DNA of 64,000 nt, taken from positions 19,401,531-19,465,530 of the forward strand of contig NC_063443.1 in assembly GCF_020379485.1 (NCBI RefSeq). Reading direction: 5' to 3'. Below the pieces are notes generated by a model that was given only the letters and a program-made list of their open reading frames with translations, was not told where the DNA came from and did no database searches. Source of the DNA: Brassica napus. Its lineage: Eukaryota; Streptophyta; Magnoliopsida; Brassicales; Brassicaceae. Position 1 is the stretch's first letter. The number at the start of each line of letters is the position of its first letter. Both the position numbers and the translations under genes were made by a program. This document shows, one piece after another, positions 52,994-64,000 of the stretch.

Positions 52994-55900
52994 AATCCCT
53001 CCCATTTTACTGTAAGACCACGCAAAAGATTCACTCATTTCATTAAAAAAAAATCTTCCCCACCCCCTCGGACCTAGTATGGGCAGTGGGCTATAAATCG
53101 GGAAGAATTACGATACATGCCACGCTTACTTTTAGCTAAAGCGACTATTTAATGGGGCCTAATGAACCATAAATATCAATGGCCCCATGCTCCTTCCTTT
53201 GAGATCTATCCAACGTACGTTCCTTGCCCATTTTTCTCCAGCCATTGTGAAAGACCTCTAGTCAAAGAAGTGCACAAGCCATGTGTCACACGCATTCCAT
53301 GTATGGGCAACCGTGTTTGTGAATGAATATATCATCAGTACGTACATACAGATTAATGTACATTGGCAAACTTACAATCCATATCTGAATTCTATCTCCT
53401 TTAAAAAAAATGGATTATATATTAACAAGAATCCATCCATATCTAAGTCTAAGAAGCCGTAACCACTATACGGTAATTTTATCTCTTATCTGATCAAATG
53501 GGAAGGCATCAACGATGTTAATACAAAACACTAAACTAATCTTTTTGAGTTTTGATCTGTTGATCTGTTAACAGAATAATATTATTTTTAGCAAAAAAAA
53601 AATATATTATTAGTTGTATTTTCAAATAATAATAATGTAGTTAGTTGTAAATATAGAGTGTATTTACTAGCGGTTCACATGGTCACATCACTTCCCCATG
53701 CCACGAGCCGGACATCGTGTGCGGCTGTGCCTCTCGCCGCTGAGAATAGTAAATGCCATCGTTTTATGGAGTATGTATTTACTGAAACAGTTATAAATTA
53801 GTTTAGTTATTAACTAGCTGTTAGGTTTGTCGTTGCAGGCCATACAAAATACATCTTTGTTGTTAACCGGTTAGCGAGGACTACAATCTGCGCATGCTCG
53901 TGAGTCGTGAGGGCGACACACCGTTCGTTTTTTTATTAATTATAGTAAATCGTTTTTAAAAAATTATAAAAGTTGCGAGTAGAGTATTACTATTCAAGTT
54001 GGTTAAAAAAAGTTTTGGTTTTAGAAAGTTTAGAAGAAAAAAAAGTTTCGGCTTTAGTTCTCGTTCTGTCTTTTTTTACGACGACTCTCGTTCTGTCTTC
54101 TGAGTAAAATATATTTATAACTACAACTATAAAAAAATGGCTATGCTGACTTTGTGTGAGATGGTATAAAAGTTCGAAGAAGTTAAAATCTTAATAGCAT
54201 GACAAGTGTGGTGAACTTATATGTCACCTAAATATTGGTTTAGTACACAACAAATCAATTGCTAAAATATCAAACTTCTTATATTAATCTTAAATTATTA
54301 ACTTAACGTCCTTTGGTACAAGAAAAAATAAAGCTCTCAACTATCAGGACAAGCTGATCAATTATCTGTCATATAATTATACATATGCCACTAATCTCGG
54401 TAGTGGTGTAAATCTACCATCTAACTATAAAAATTCCCGCCAATTGGGGCAATGTAATTAATTACATCTAGCGTGTCATTTTCTGGCTTCCAGCAATCAA
54501 TTTTGGAAGGCAAGAAAAGGCAAATAAATCCAAATCTCTTAGATGGGTTCTCTGAACTTGAAACGGGAAGTGAAAGGAACACATCTATGAGCACGGGCTA
54601 TGAATTAAATAATAGTATAATACATTCTGCATGGGTGCTTTATCTTAGTATAGCTCTCTCTTTAACAGTTTAACTGCCGGTCCAAACAAAATTTAAACGA
54701 CTCAAATATGCTTGATCACTAGAATGTTTTAGGCCAAAGTTCATACATTCTCATAAATCTTGAGTCATATCATGTTATATAGATTCATCTCAAATGTCAA
54801 CTAGTCATAAATCAGGTTTTGTTTTAGATTTTCAGTCAGCTAACAACCAATTAATGAAATTTAATGGTTTTTTTTTCTAAGATTTGTTCACTTTGATGAA
54901 GTTTGTAATTTTGTTCTACCAGGCTCAGTTTTCGTTATCAATGCGGGTTCGATTTTGCGGTAAACAAGTGTTCCAATTTAGATGTATGCTTAGCTTATTA
55001 GCCGTTGTACTAGTTGTCAGTCTCCGTGTAGTTAGGTTTGAGTTTTTGTTTAGTTTTGTTTTTAATTGCTCTACTTCTTGTGTTTCTGTTCTTCTATCAA
55101 AAATCTCAAAATTGGTAATAAATTTTAACATTTTACCAAAAAAGTTTGTAATTTTGTCAAACTACAATATTTTTTAACATGGTTTTGTTTTTTCTCATAC
55201 TGTTGTTATATTAAAAAAGAAGGTATGGTGTAGGTGTAGGTTTGCAATAAACAAAAATGTGTATATAAATAACAGATTTCTTTCATATGGAATAGTATTG
55301 TAAGCTTGAAATAATATACTATATATATTTAATTTGATAATTCTTAGTTGTGATTTTTAATAGTTGTAGTTTTTTCGTTTGAAGTGAACTCATTGCTTCA
55401 GTTGCATAACCTCACCAATTGTTTTGTAAGATGCAAAAAATAATTATTAAACTAAACGAATTTCCCTATAACAATTAGGAGGGAATCGGGTGAGTGGTAA
55501 TATTCACTGGAATCACGTGAAGAAAGAAGGATGTCAAGTAGCTGCACACTTGTATTGTATAGCAGTAATAAGAAACCAACGGCTTCTCACCAAACATTCA
55601 TTAATAATCAGGTCAACCCTATTTAGATTCAACAGTTAGCACCTTAATAACCTCCAAAATTTTGGGATTAGTCGTCAATCCCCAAATGTTACGTTACTTA
55701 GATTATGTTCAGTCATGGTTACCCGATAAATTAAATCCTGTTGTTGTAGCTTTAGAAGGACGAGGGGATACTAAAACCTAAAAAAGGAGTGGACACTACT
55801 ACTAGAACTTGTGCAAATGACGAGGTATAACTTATTTAATACTTTTACAAATATCATTATAACGAAAAATGTGTATAACTTATAGATTAGAAAGACATGC

Positions 55901-56490
55901 TTTATTAAATGTTTTCGAATAGACTGGTTCAATAGAGAGGAAAAAATTGCCGTTGTCGGCAAATTAAAACCCAATGGCAGGGTTTCGTAGAGGAAAATGA
56001 CTAAAAGTTTAGGCATTAACAACAACTTATTGAGAAGTGGACATGTTCTATTTGACCACGGCAAGTGTTCTCTCCCTCGAAAGAGATATGAACAAACAGT
56101 TTCTTAATTTGATCTACAATTAATATGCATGCACTGTCCATCGCCAGAAAAAAAAACATCATACAATTAAAATACATATACGTATGAAAAGTAAATACAC
56201 ATATAGTTATCTGTATTTGTGTGAAATAGGTATGTCTCTGATATTGTGTATTTACTATTCATAGATCCATTCACATAATAGTGTCCATGAAACTAGAAGA
56301 CACCAAAAAGGCATTAATGATAGTTTCGCCACTTATATATATATATATATGTATATAATATATGTGATTCTCCCATAGTACCATATTATTCTCTAACTTC
56401 ACTCTTCCTTCTTCGTCTGTTTCTCTCTCTCTCTCTCATATTGGTTCTTGAGAGATATCCGTGGACCTAAAAAAATAAAGAGGCCAATCT
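52994..56490. other. Intergenic, no recognised gene
   Basis: Short frames (54473-54673, 54884-55177) show no family motif. Telobox or other regulatory blocks were not evident. The last 150 bp hold a (TA)n tract (56333-56350) and a CT-rich stretch likely to be the promoter/leader of the next gene. Confidence 0.5.
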
Positions 56491-56497
56491 AGTAAAA

Positions 56498-58959
56498 ATG
56501 GGAATATATTCTCTAATCACAGGGAGAAGAGGACCTAGTGGGTTTGGTTCAGCTTCAACTGCTGAAGAGGTTACTCAAGGGATTGATGCAACTCATCTCA
56601 CTGCAATTATCACAGGTACATACATATATATATACGCGTACGATAAGTTGATTGTGTTTAACTATCAATGAAACAATTTAGATTACAGTTATGATACCAT
56701 AACATCATTTTCACTAGATACATTTTGTGGTTTTTCCGGTTACAAAATTCGTTTGATTCAGTTTTTTTTTTAATTATTATATTTGTTGGTCATATCATAG
56801 AGGAATGTAGTCGCAAACGCAAAACTAAGTCAATGCCATCGTAGCTATATTCATTGCTAACATGAAATGTAAAATTGTTTAAACAAAAATTATATTAACT
56901 TGACGTGTGATTGTCATTGTAAAAGGAGGGACAGGAGGAATAGGGATGGAGACAGCAAGGGTAATGGCAAAGAGAGGTGCTCATGTGGTGATTGGTGCCC
57001 GAAACATGGGAGCTGCAGAAAACGCCAAAACTGAGATTCTCAGACAAAACGCAAACGCACGTGTCACACTGCTCCACTTAGATCTCTCTTCCTTCAAATC
57101 CATCAAAGCCTTTGTTCGCGACTTTCATGCCCTCCATCTTCCTCTCAATATCCTCATGTACTTCTTCTCCTCTCTCTTTCTATCACCCTTTAAATGCATT
57201 TTGACGGCCATTTTTAGCGTTTGGATCATAGATTTTACATTATATTGGTATTGAATGGTAAATGTTGCACGTCAGAGTCAAATAAAGTTAACTAACATCA
57301 TCCAATATTTAGCGTTTTTTTTTACTTTTGATATTATGAACAGACAACGTCCCAAACTATATTGTAATGTTATTAATTTTACCATCTAGTTTTAACTGCT
57401 ACTAATATTTTTAACGTAATACCAACTGCTAGTATGTTATTAAGTTTACTATTCCTGTGTGGTACCTACCACATGAGAACCACAATTAATCCCAGTCCCA
57501 GAACCTAACCTAGCAGTGTTTATGACCAGATTAATATGTACATTTATAACTTCTACCAAGGAAAATGATTTTTTTTACTTATGGATACCTGTTAATATTG
57601 ATATACATAGCACAAGTTTATCAGTGGAAGTATGAAACTGTATAAATTGCCTCTATATGGATATAAATTAATGTACAAAAATGGTGTCTGCAGAAACAAT
57701 GCAGGAGTTATGTTCTGTCCGTACCAACTCTCTGAAGATGGAATCGAACTGCAGTTTGCTACAAATCACATTGGTAATTGTCCTTTTTCTATGTCTATAT
57801 ATAAAGTTAAGAAGCTTTTAGTTTAGTATTTAAAAAAAAATAGACCTAAAAACTGAAACATCTTGGGCAGCTAAAAGATTGAAAAGTTAATTGTTGATGT
57901 GTATACAATGTAGGTCATTTTCTGTTGACAAACTTGCTCCTAGACACAATGAAGAACACTGCTAAAACCAGTGGTGTTGAAGGAAGAATTTTGAACCTAT
58001 CATCCATAGCTCATATCTATACTTACCAAGAAGGAATCCAATTCAACAGCATCAATGACATTTGCAGGTAAATTCTTTAGTTGTTCCAAAACTTAGATTA
58101 ATCTTGCAATTTGCAGCGTTTAAAACCTTTACTATCTTTCACACTGTATATCTTATATAACCATCTCGTTCTGTTTTCCAGTTACTCGGATAAAAAAGCT
58201 TACGGACAATCGAAACTAGCCAATATATTGCACGCTAATGAGCTCTCGCGTCAGCTTCAGGTTGCCTTCACACACATGAACAATACATCTAAGTATATAA
58301 CAAACGAACAAACAAACCCAAAATCGGATTTTGTCTTTGGTTAGTTACTTGGAAGAACAAAAGAACTGATCAAAATGTTTTTTGGGGACATTGTTTTGTT
58401 TGGTAGGAAGAGGGAGTGAACATAACAGTGAATTCAGTTCACCCAGGCCTCATCCTCACCAATCTCTTCCAACACACTGCTATTTTAATGAGTAAACTTT
58501 CTTTCTCTGTTTTTCTATAGATAATATCCTTTTTATTTTATTCTAACGTCCATGTTTTCACAGGGTTTTTGAAGTTCTTCAGCTTTTACTTGTGGAAAAA
58601 TATACCTCAGGTACTACAATACTAATAGAATCCTTAGACTTAGCCAGATTCAAGATATAATCCTATGACATTAATGCTAATTAACATCTCGTACTTAAAA
58701 TGTGGGAAATAAAAGACAAATACTATGAGTATGACATTTTGATACTATATTCTGTCAGGGAGCAGCTACAACATGTTATGTTGCTCTGCACCCAAGTCTG
58801 AAGGAGGTAACGGGAAAGTACTTTGCAGATTGCAATGAAGTGACTCCAAGCAAACTTGCTAGAGATGAGACTTTGGCACAAAAACTCTGGGATTTCAGCG
58901 TTAAGCTCATCAACTCTGTCTCGAAAAAGAACTACCTTGGTTTCGAGGACACAAGCTAA
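56498..58959 (+). CDS. Short-chain dehydrogenase/reductase (TIC32/WW-oxidoreductase-like, At5g02540-like)
   Basis: A classical NAD(P)-dependent SDR of unknown substrate. Eight exons, 56498-56615, 56926-57157, 57694-57773, 57914-58067, 58182-58260, 58408-58492, 58564-58610 and 58759-58959, give 331 aa with all frames joining. The N-terminus [20 protein letters not shown] leads to the dinucleotide-binding TGGTGGIG (residues ~39-46), then NNAG, a catalytic Ser region (NLSSIAH), and the YxxxK pair in [20 protein letters not shown]. The family C-terminus is [10 protein letters not shown]. All catalytic elements are present. TIC32-type plastid import function belongs to a subset of this family and is not implied. 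The promoter is probably the TATA-rich stretch near 56,340-56,360. Confidence 0.93.
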
Positions 58960-60805
58960 AGAATTAATAAGAAGAATCTCTTGTTGTCCCTTAAGAGTGA
59001 AGAGTGAAATGTGTGAGATATGGATGTGATGTATTGTTTCAAAAAAAACGATGTTATCGAGTGAATATGTTCGTGATCATCTTTTCATAGCATGGACAAT
59101 AAAAAAGGGTTGTTCACAACTTGATTATTACGTGGAAGATTCACTTTCTCTAACCTAACAGCTAAAAATCAAGAAATAAAAGAGTGAAATAAATATACAT
59201 GACAACGAAGAGCATGCAGCAACGTGACAAACTCTTAGCCGTACGAATACTCCTACGTCCTACCTGTTCTAAAAGGAGATAATTTTCTGAGACAGAGAGT
59301 TCAATAGTTAAACCATCCACTATTAATCTGTAATTTCTATTACCGCAGCATTCCTATTAACGAGACACCCTAAGAAAGCAACCATGGAACAGAACGTGAA
59401 GCGAACCTGATTAGGTTTATTTTGTTCGGTCCAGTCTAGAAGTCGGTAATAGCAAACCAACTCAAATGATATGATGTGCTTTTAGTGACATCTCACATCC
59501 TCTAACGGTGATAGGGCATCTCCAACCTCAATCCATTTTTTCCTTTAAAATAGAGTAAAACTGATTATGGAGTAAACAATACTTTAGTCCAACTTCATAT
59601 CTCATATCATAATAGACTTTATTTCATCTTTTTTTTTTTTTCATCACTCATTATGAAGTAACTAACATAGTTGGAAAGAGAGAAACTGATTATTTACACA
59701 GTTGGAAAAATAATCAATAGACGTTCAAAAGAAAGTGCCCGATTGAGATATCAATTAGCATGTTGTCATTTGCAGTTCATTTTGTATATTTTATAAAATT
59801 TAAATAATACATTGACGATAAAATTTATAACCAACTTGGAAATTAAAATTTATGTTGACTATTTGCTTAAATGAATAAAATAAAATATGTAATCAATGCT
59901 TTAAAATACATCTTAAGTCAGAAAGAAGGGTGAAAAATGAAGAAGATCATCTATCTTTCTTTTTTTTTTCTGGTCAAACTACATTTTATTACTAAAAAAG
60001 GAAGAAAATCATCTATCTATACATAAGATATAAGCAAATACTATCTACGTTTAAGAATAATACATATTTTAGGATTTTTACATTTATTAATAAAACATAA
60101 TAAAATTTAGTATATAATTTTTTGTAATTTTATATTTCCTATATTTCTAAATCGGTAAAACTTAAAAACGTAATTAATGTTCTTGAAATTGATAATTTTT
60201 ATTATTAATTGACAAAAATTATATTTAAATATAAAATATATATCTTTTTAAAACAAATTATTATTTTAGAATATTTAAATTTTAAAACGGAGAGAATACT
60301 ACTACTCTTTGAATTGATTTAATATACTAACAAAATTCTGTATTTATTATTGAGTTTTGCGTCTAGTTGATATATTTTAATATAATTGTTTCCGGACTTC
60401 AAAGCCTTTTCATATTTCAATGTAGAAGACCCACGAATCTCGCGGTCAATGTCAACTATAGCTTGTAAGATTCAGATAAAATTTTCAAAATATGGTAATT
60501 TCTTAATATTTACACGAAAAAGGCAATTCTGAATCACAGTTTTACCACAGTAAATTTTGCTTGTCACGATTTAGAACATCAAAATATGTTATAAACTTAT
60601 AAGCTTTCCCCTGTATTATTCATTCAACACCAGCAGAAGTCCAAAATCATTTAACATATGTAAATACAAAATTACGATCGATTCATTATCATTTCAGTTA
60701 TTAAACAAAGACAAATCTGATCATTAAGCGAGAGCTTTAAAAGAAGACAGAAGAACAACAACAAAATGGCTTATATTTTAAATTAAAACAAAGGATAATT
60801 TGATA
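58960..60805. other. Intergenic, no recognised gene
   Basis: Starts with the SDR 3' UTR. A MITE-like start 'gggcatctccaacctcaatcc' lies at about 59514, but no matching end was found. AT-rich elsewhere. Confidence 0.5.
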
Positions 60806-61030
60806 TCAATTAGAAGAGGCGTTCCCTTCCTTGCTAACATTGTCGTCATTGCTGTGACGGTTTGCCGGAGGAGCTGCCGGAGATGGCGGAGGGATCTGAT
60901 GGCGTGGTGGCTGAGAAGGGATAGAGGATGGAGGATTTGCTGTGAGAGAGATGTCTGAGAGATCCTCGAGAGAGATAGGAAAAACGGTCTGAGAAGGTCT
61001 TCTCTGGTGACGGCTTGGTCTCTCCGACAT
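60806..61030 (-). CDS. Small proline/serine-rich protein of unknown function (At5g02550-like)
   Basis: A single-exon 74-aa frame starts MSERPSRHQRRPSQTVFPIS, continues LEDLSDISLTANPPSSIPSQ, and ends in a Pro-rich then Asn/Asp-rich tail GNASSN. No signal peptide, membrane segment or known domain is visible. It is hydrophilic and probably disordered. The minus-strand TATA box 'ctatataaac' (about 61141-61150) with a GA-rich leader (61060-61100) supports a real transcription unit. Position next to the SDR fits the small unknown gene At5g02550 in Arabidopsis order, by memory. An overlapping frame (60846-61052) is a shadow. Confidence 0.75.
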   Translation of the reverse strand: MSERPSRHQRRPSQTVFPISLEDLSDISLTANPPSSIPSQPPRHQIPPPSPAAPPANRHSNDDNVSKEGNASSN

Positions 61031-61140
61031 TGTGAGTTGTGGATTCAGACAAGATGGATAGGGAGCAGAGAAAGAGAGAGAGAGATAGAGATAGAGAGAG
61101 AGTGTTTGATTTGTTTCGAGTGATGAGATCGAGATAGTGA

Positions 61141-61150
61141 GTTTATATAG
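61141..61150 (-). promoter_or_regulatory. TATA box of the small protein gene
   Basis: Reads ctatataaac on the minus strand, about 115 bp upstream of the ATG at 61030, in front of a (GA)-rich leader. Confidence 0.6.
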
Positions 61151-62580
61151 GGAGGGTTAAAACACATGGGGTTAGGTAGACGGTGATTATCCGAATTGAG
61201 CGCATGTAATGGTAAATTCTTTTGTTTAAATAATAGTCAATTTATAATTTTTTACTATTATAAAAAGTATGAATTAAATGAAATATGGAACTCTTTGCAA
61301 AGTAGAAAGATATTCGATCCTACTACATTTGAAGTAAGTGATTATCAGAGTTGAAGAAGAATTCGTTTTAAAAACTCTTTCCAACGTGTACCACCATTGG
61401 TTCTATGTATTTAGTAATTATCTTTAATGTTTTCATAGTTTTGTGCATGGTCAGATGATTCAGATCCAAAGTTATGAATAGTAAACATCTCCAACAAGTC
61501 AAAATACAAGTTACCTAAAAAGGTCTGACTTTGCTTAGGCAAATGTTTAACTAAGATTTGACCATAAAATTATACGTGTTTTAGGTAAATAAGTTGCAAT
61601 GTATCCATCAGATACACGAGTCCACACGGCGTAGGAGATCGATACATGGTTAGTTGTATCTGAATAGTAATACTTCTGCAGTATCTTATTGGTGAAAAAA
61701 GTAATTACTACAATTAATTGTAATCTTCTCCAATAACCAACAAAGTTCATTGCATTTAGTGGTAACCGATAAGTTCACTGCATTTGCTGAGAACATGTGA
61801 CATGTAAAAAAATATAGGTCTGACAGATATTAAAAACTCCCGATAAGATTTTTGAACATTAAATTAGGAACCCTCAATTATTTTATGATTGTAATAACTT
61901 TACTTTTTCCTGCCTAGAGGACAAACATTTCTCCCCCATGTGGGGAGATGTCAGTCTCATTGGAAGTAAATGTTGTTACAAGTCCCGTAGAGTCATACAG
62001 ACACGTATGCAAATACGTATGATGATTAAAAATTTGGAGTTGTTTTTTTTTTTAAATGATCTAAAGAAGTTACAGTACATATTGTTGTAGATGATTCAAA
62101 CACAAATGGGAACCTACATACACAGAGGGTAAAGAGGTAAAGACCAAAGACAAACACAGAGAGTTATGGACACTGCTAATTATAGATGAACTCGGAAGTT
62201 CGCTGGATCTCTAGCAACTTCAGTAGTTCGTTGTGCCACTGCACTGGAGTTGGGCTTTATTGGGCTTTGTGACTCTCAGCACACGTGAAAATAGTTTAGG
62301 CCCGTAGATATGACAAACGTTTACCAATCAAACTCGGATGATAACTGAGCAAAAATTGTTTTGGAAGTATGATCACAGCGCTAATTATTTGGGTTTCATT
62401 TTCGTTTTCTCTGAAATTGTTTAGCTTTGACTGCTTTTACAAAAAAAAAAAAAAAATCATATTAGGGTTTGTTCAGTAAATATGCATTGAGATTAGATTA
62501 GATGGTTTATAAATAGATGAGTATTTATGCATACACTGCGAATGAAATTGCGTTAAACAGAAAAATATATACCAGTTCAA
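61151..62580. other. Intergenic, no recognised gene
   Basis: AT-rich. A poly-A run lies near 62440. Nothing supported. Confidence 0.5.
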
Positions 62581-62686
62581 AAAAAAAATATATATATATA
62601 TATATACCAGTTAAAATATATATATATATATATATATATATACCAGTTCAAAATAAATAAATATATATATATATACTGCAGCTATT
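62581..62686. repeat. Compound (TA)n microsatellite
   Basis: Three (TA)n blocks are separated by 'ccagtt(c)aaaa' spacers, the same spacer each time, which suggests small tandem duplications around the microsatellite. Confidence 0.85.
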
Positions 62687-63161
62687 TTGAATTTATATAT
62701 TCTTATTGTTTCCACTTCCAAAGTATTTGTTGAAACCGGTACCAGCTGATGGATGTGTGTTGCAATAACTATATTGTATTAGTGATCTTGTGAACTTTGT
62801 ACCAGCTATTGAGTTTCCCAACAAGGAGTCCTTCGAAAAATACCGTTACCAAACTTGGTGTTGGTGGTCCCCCAAATGGCCAAAAGGTTCGAGAATCCAA
62901 CAAAAGAAGATGTGGGGGAAACACACGTACATCGAACTCATGTCCTAGTATACTAAGTACTTATAATTTTGTGGAACACAGTACTGGGGGTTAGTTTTGA
63001 TTTTATCGGAATGATGGGTTGAGAAAATAACAAACCACATCGTCATATAATAGTACGTGAGTAAGTGAGTTGAATGTACGAATGTTAGTATTTTGTTTCC
63101 AACCAACGTTTGTCAGGGAATTGCATTTTGGATTTGTTATTTGTAAGACTATTTTCTATAA

Positions 63162-63430
63162 AACCCATATTATTCATTATATAATGTGGTATCATACTAC
63201 AACCTCTCTTGGCCATTACCATTACCACTACCCGTCCATATGGGTTCCGGACAAACACACACACCCGTGAACTGTCCATTTCCATATGTATTTTTTATAA
63301 AACCCATATTATTCATTATATAATGTGGTATCATATTACAACCTCTCTTGGCCATTACCATTACCATTACCCGTCCATATGGGTTCCGGACACACACACA
63401 CCCGTGAACTGTCCATCTCCATAAGTATAC
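63162..63430. repeat. Tandem duplication, 139-bp unit, two copies
   Basis: 'aacccatattattcattata' starts at 63162 and 63301. Both copies contain 'cctctcttggccattaccat' and 'cccgtccatatgggttccgg' and end in an (AC)n tract with 'cccgtgaactgtccat'. Very few differences, so it is recent. Confidence 0.9.
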
Positions 63431-64000
63431 TTTATTTGATATACACTTGTTGTTTGGTTCATTGAAAAAGTTAGGCTGACGTTTGATTTTATATATAATG
63501 AAATGGCATAATTGTTGTTGTAAAATGCTTCATAAAACTTAGCCAAACTTTCATTTATCAACCTAACATTAAAAGGGGCTTTTTTATTCCACAACACTGT
63601 TTTTGTCGTAGCACTATCAACCAATACCAGACAAGATCTAAACTGTCTTACTTTTTGCTATAATTTTAATTATTCAATCTGATGCTGGTGTAAAACTAGG
63701 CCATGAAATAATCTCTTACTTCGGTTTTTGTTAGGTGAGCTCAAATCAAATTAAGAATTTGAACCATCATAATTGAAAAACAGCGGTTTTGAGTTGAATT
63801 GTAAATAGTATTCATTAGTAAGATATATTTTGTAAAAATAAAACTCTCACGGTCTAAACATGTCAGTTCAAAACCAAAATTGTCGGTAGCTGGTACGAAC
63901 AAACATGTAAATTATCGACAAAAGACCATGTAAATCAATAGAAGTAGTTTAGAATTTGGTGGCATTACTACAGGGCAAAATACAAAAGAATATGATTAAT
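63431..64000. other. Intergenic, no recognised gene
   Basis: AT-rich to the right edge. No feature supported. Confidence 0.5.

Noticed and set aside
59514..59720. MITE starting 'gggcatctccaacc'
   Set aside because: The start resembles known Brassicaceae MITEs, but no matching inverted end or target duplication was found.

Overview
The window is nuclear DNA of a Brassicaceae plant, most likely a Brassica or close relative. Genes are intron-rich with GT..AG junctions, the intergenic DNA is AT-rich, and Helitrons, a Copia element, a TRIM, MITEs and a satellite array are present. From position 23 kb on, the gene order DOF5.1, DPA, HSP20-like protein, HSC70, OST4, HSC70, ALY2, short-chain dehydrogenase, small unknown protein follows, as far as I recall it, Arabidopsis chromosome 5 from about At5g02460 to At5g02550. 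No bacterial or organellar features are seen.

Region by region. 1-4321: a ~350-bp satellite array that runs straight into the relic of an RPA70-like OB-fold gene and a Helitron 3' terminus. 4.3-13.7 kb: a gene-poor stretch with a broken fumarase copy, an orphan Raf-like kinase exon between direct repeats, unidentified coding relics, and a TRIM retrotransposon holding a hAT MITE. 13.7-18.3 kb: a complete Copia element with apparently identical LTRs. 18.3-23.2 kb: a solo-LTR-like repeat, a foldback element and a 1.4-kb non-autonomous Helitron. 23.2-34.2 kb: DOF5.1 (-), DPA (-), a LINE relic and the HSP20-like gene (+). 34.4-45.6 kb: a large imperfect inverted duplication with one cytosolic HSC70 in each arm. 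The left arm also holds OST4 and a tRNA-His gene, and a small Helitron lies in the spacer. 45.6-51 kb: a complete ELF7/PAF1 homologue (-) and ALY2 (-). 51-56.4 kb: foldback DNA and an unidentified coding relic. 56.5-59 kb: an eight-exon short-chain dehydrogenase (+). 60.8-61 kb: a small unknown protein (-). 61-64 kb: simple and tandem repeats.

The intact genes are mostly housekeeping or developmental regulators: a vascular Dof factor, the E2F partner, a small-heat-shock-domain protein, cytosolic HSC70, the oligosaccharyltransferase subunit OST4, the PAF1 subunit of the transcription-elongation complex, and an mRNA-export adaptor. They do not form an operon-like unit. The most unusual structures are the HSC70 palindrome, the satellite/RPA/Helitron junction with its three-monomer higher-order repeat, and ELF7 lying where I would expect KNL2. 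Exon boundaries were read by eye from splice signals and reading frame. Family names rest on remembered protein sequences, not on a database search.
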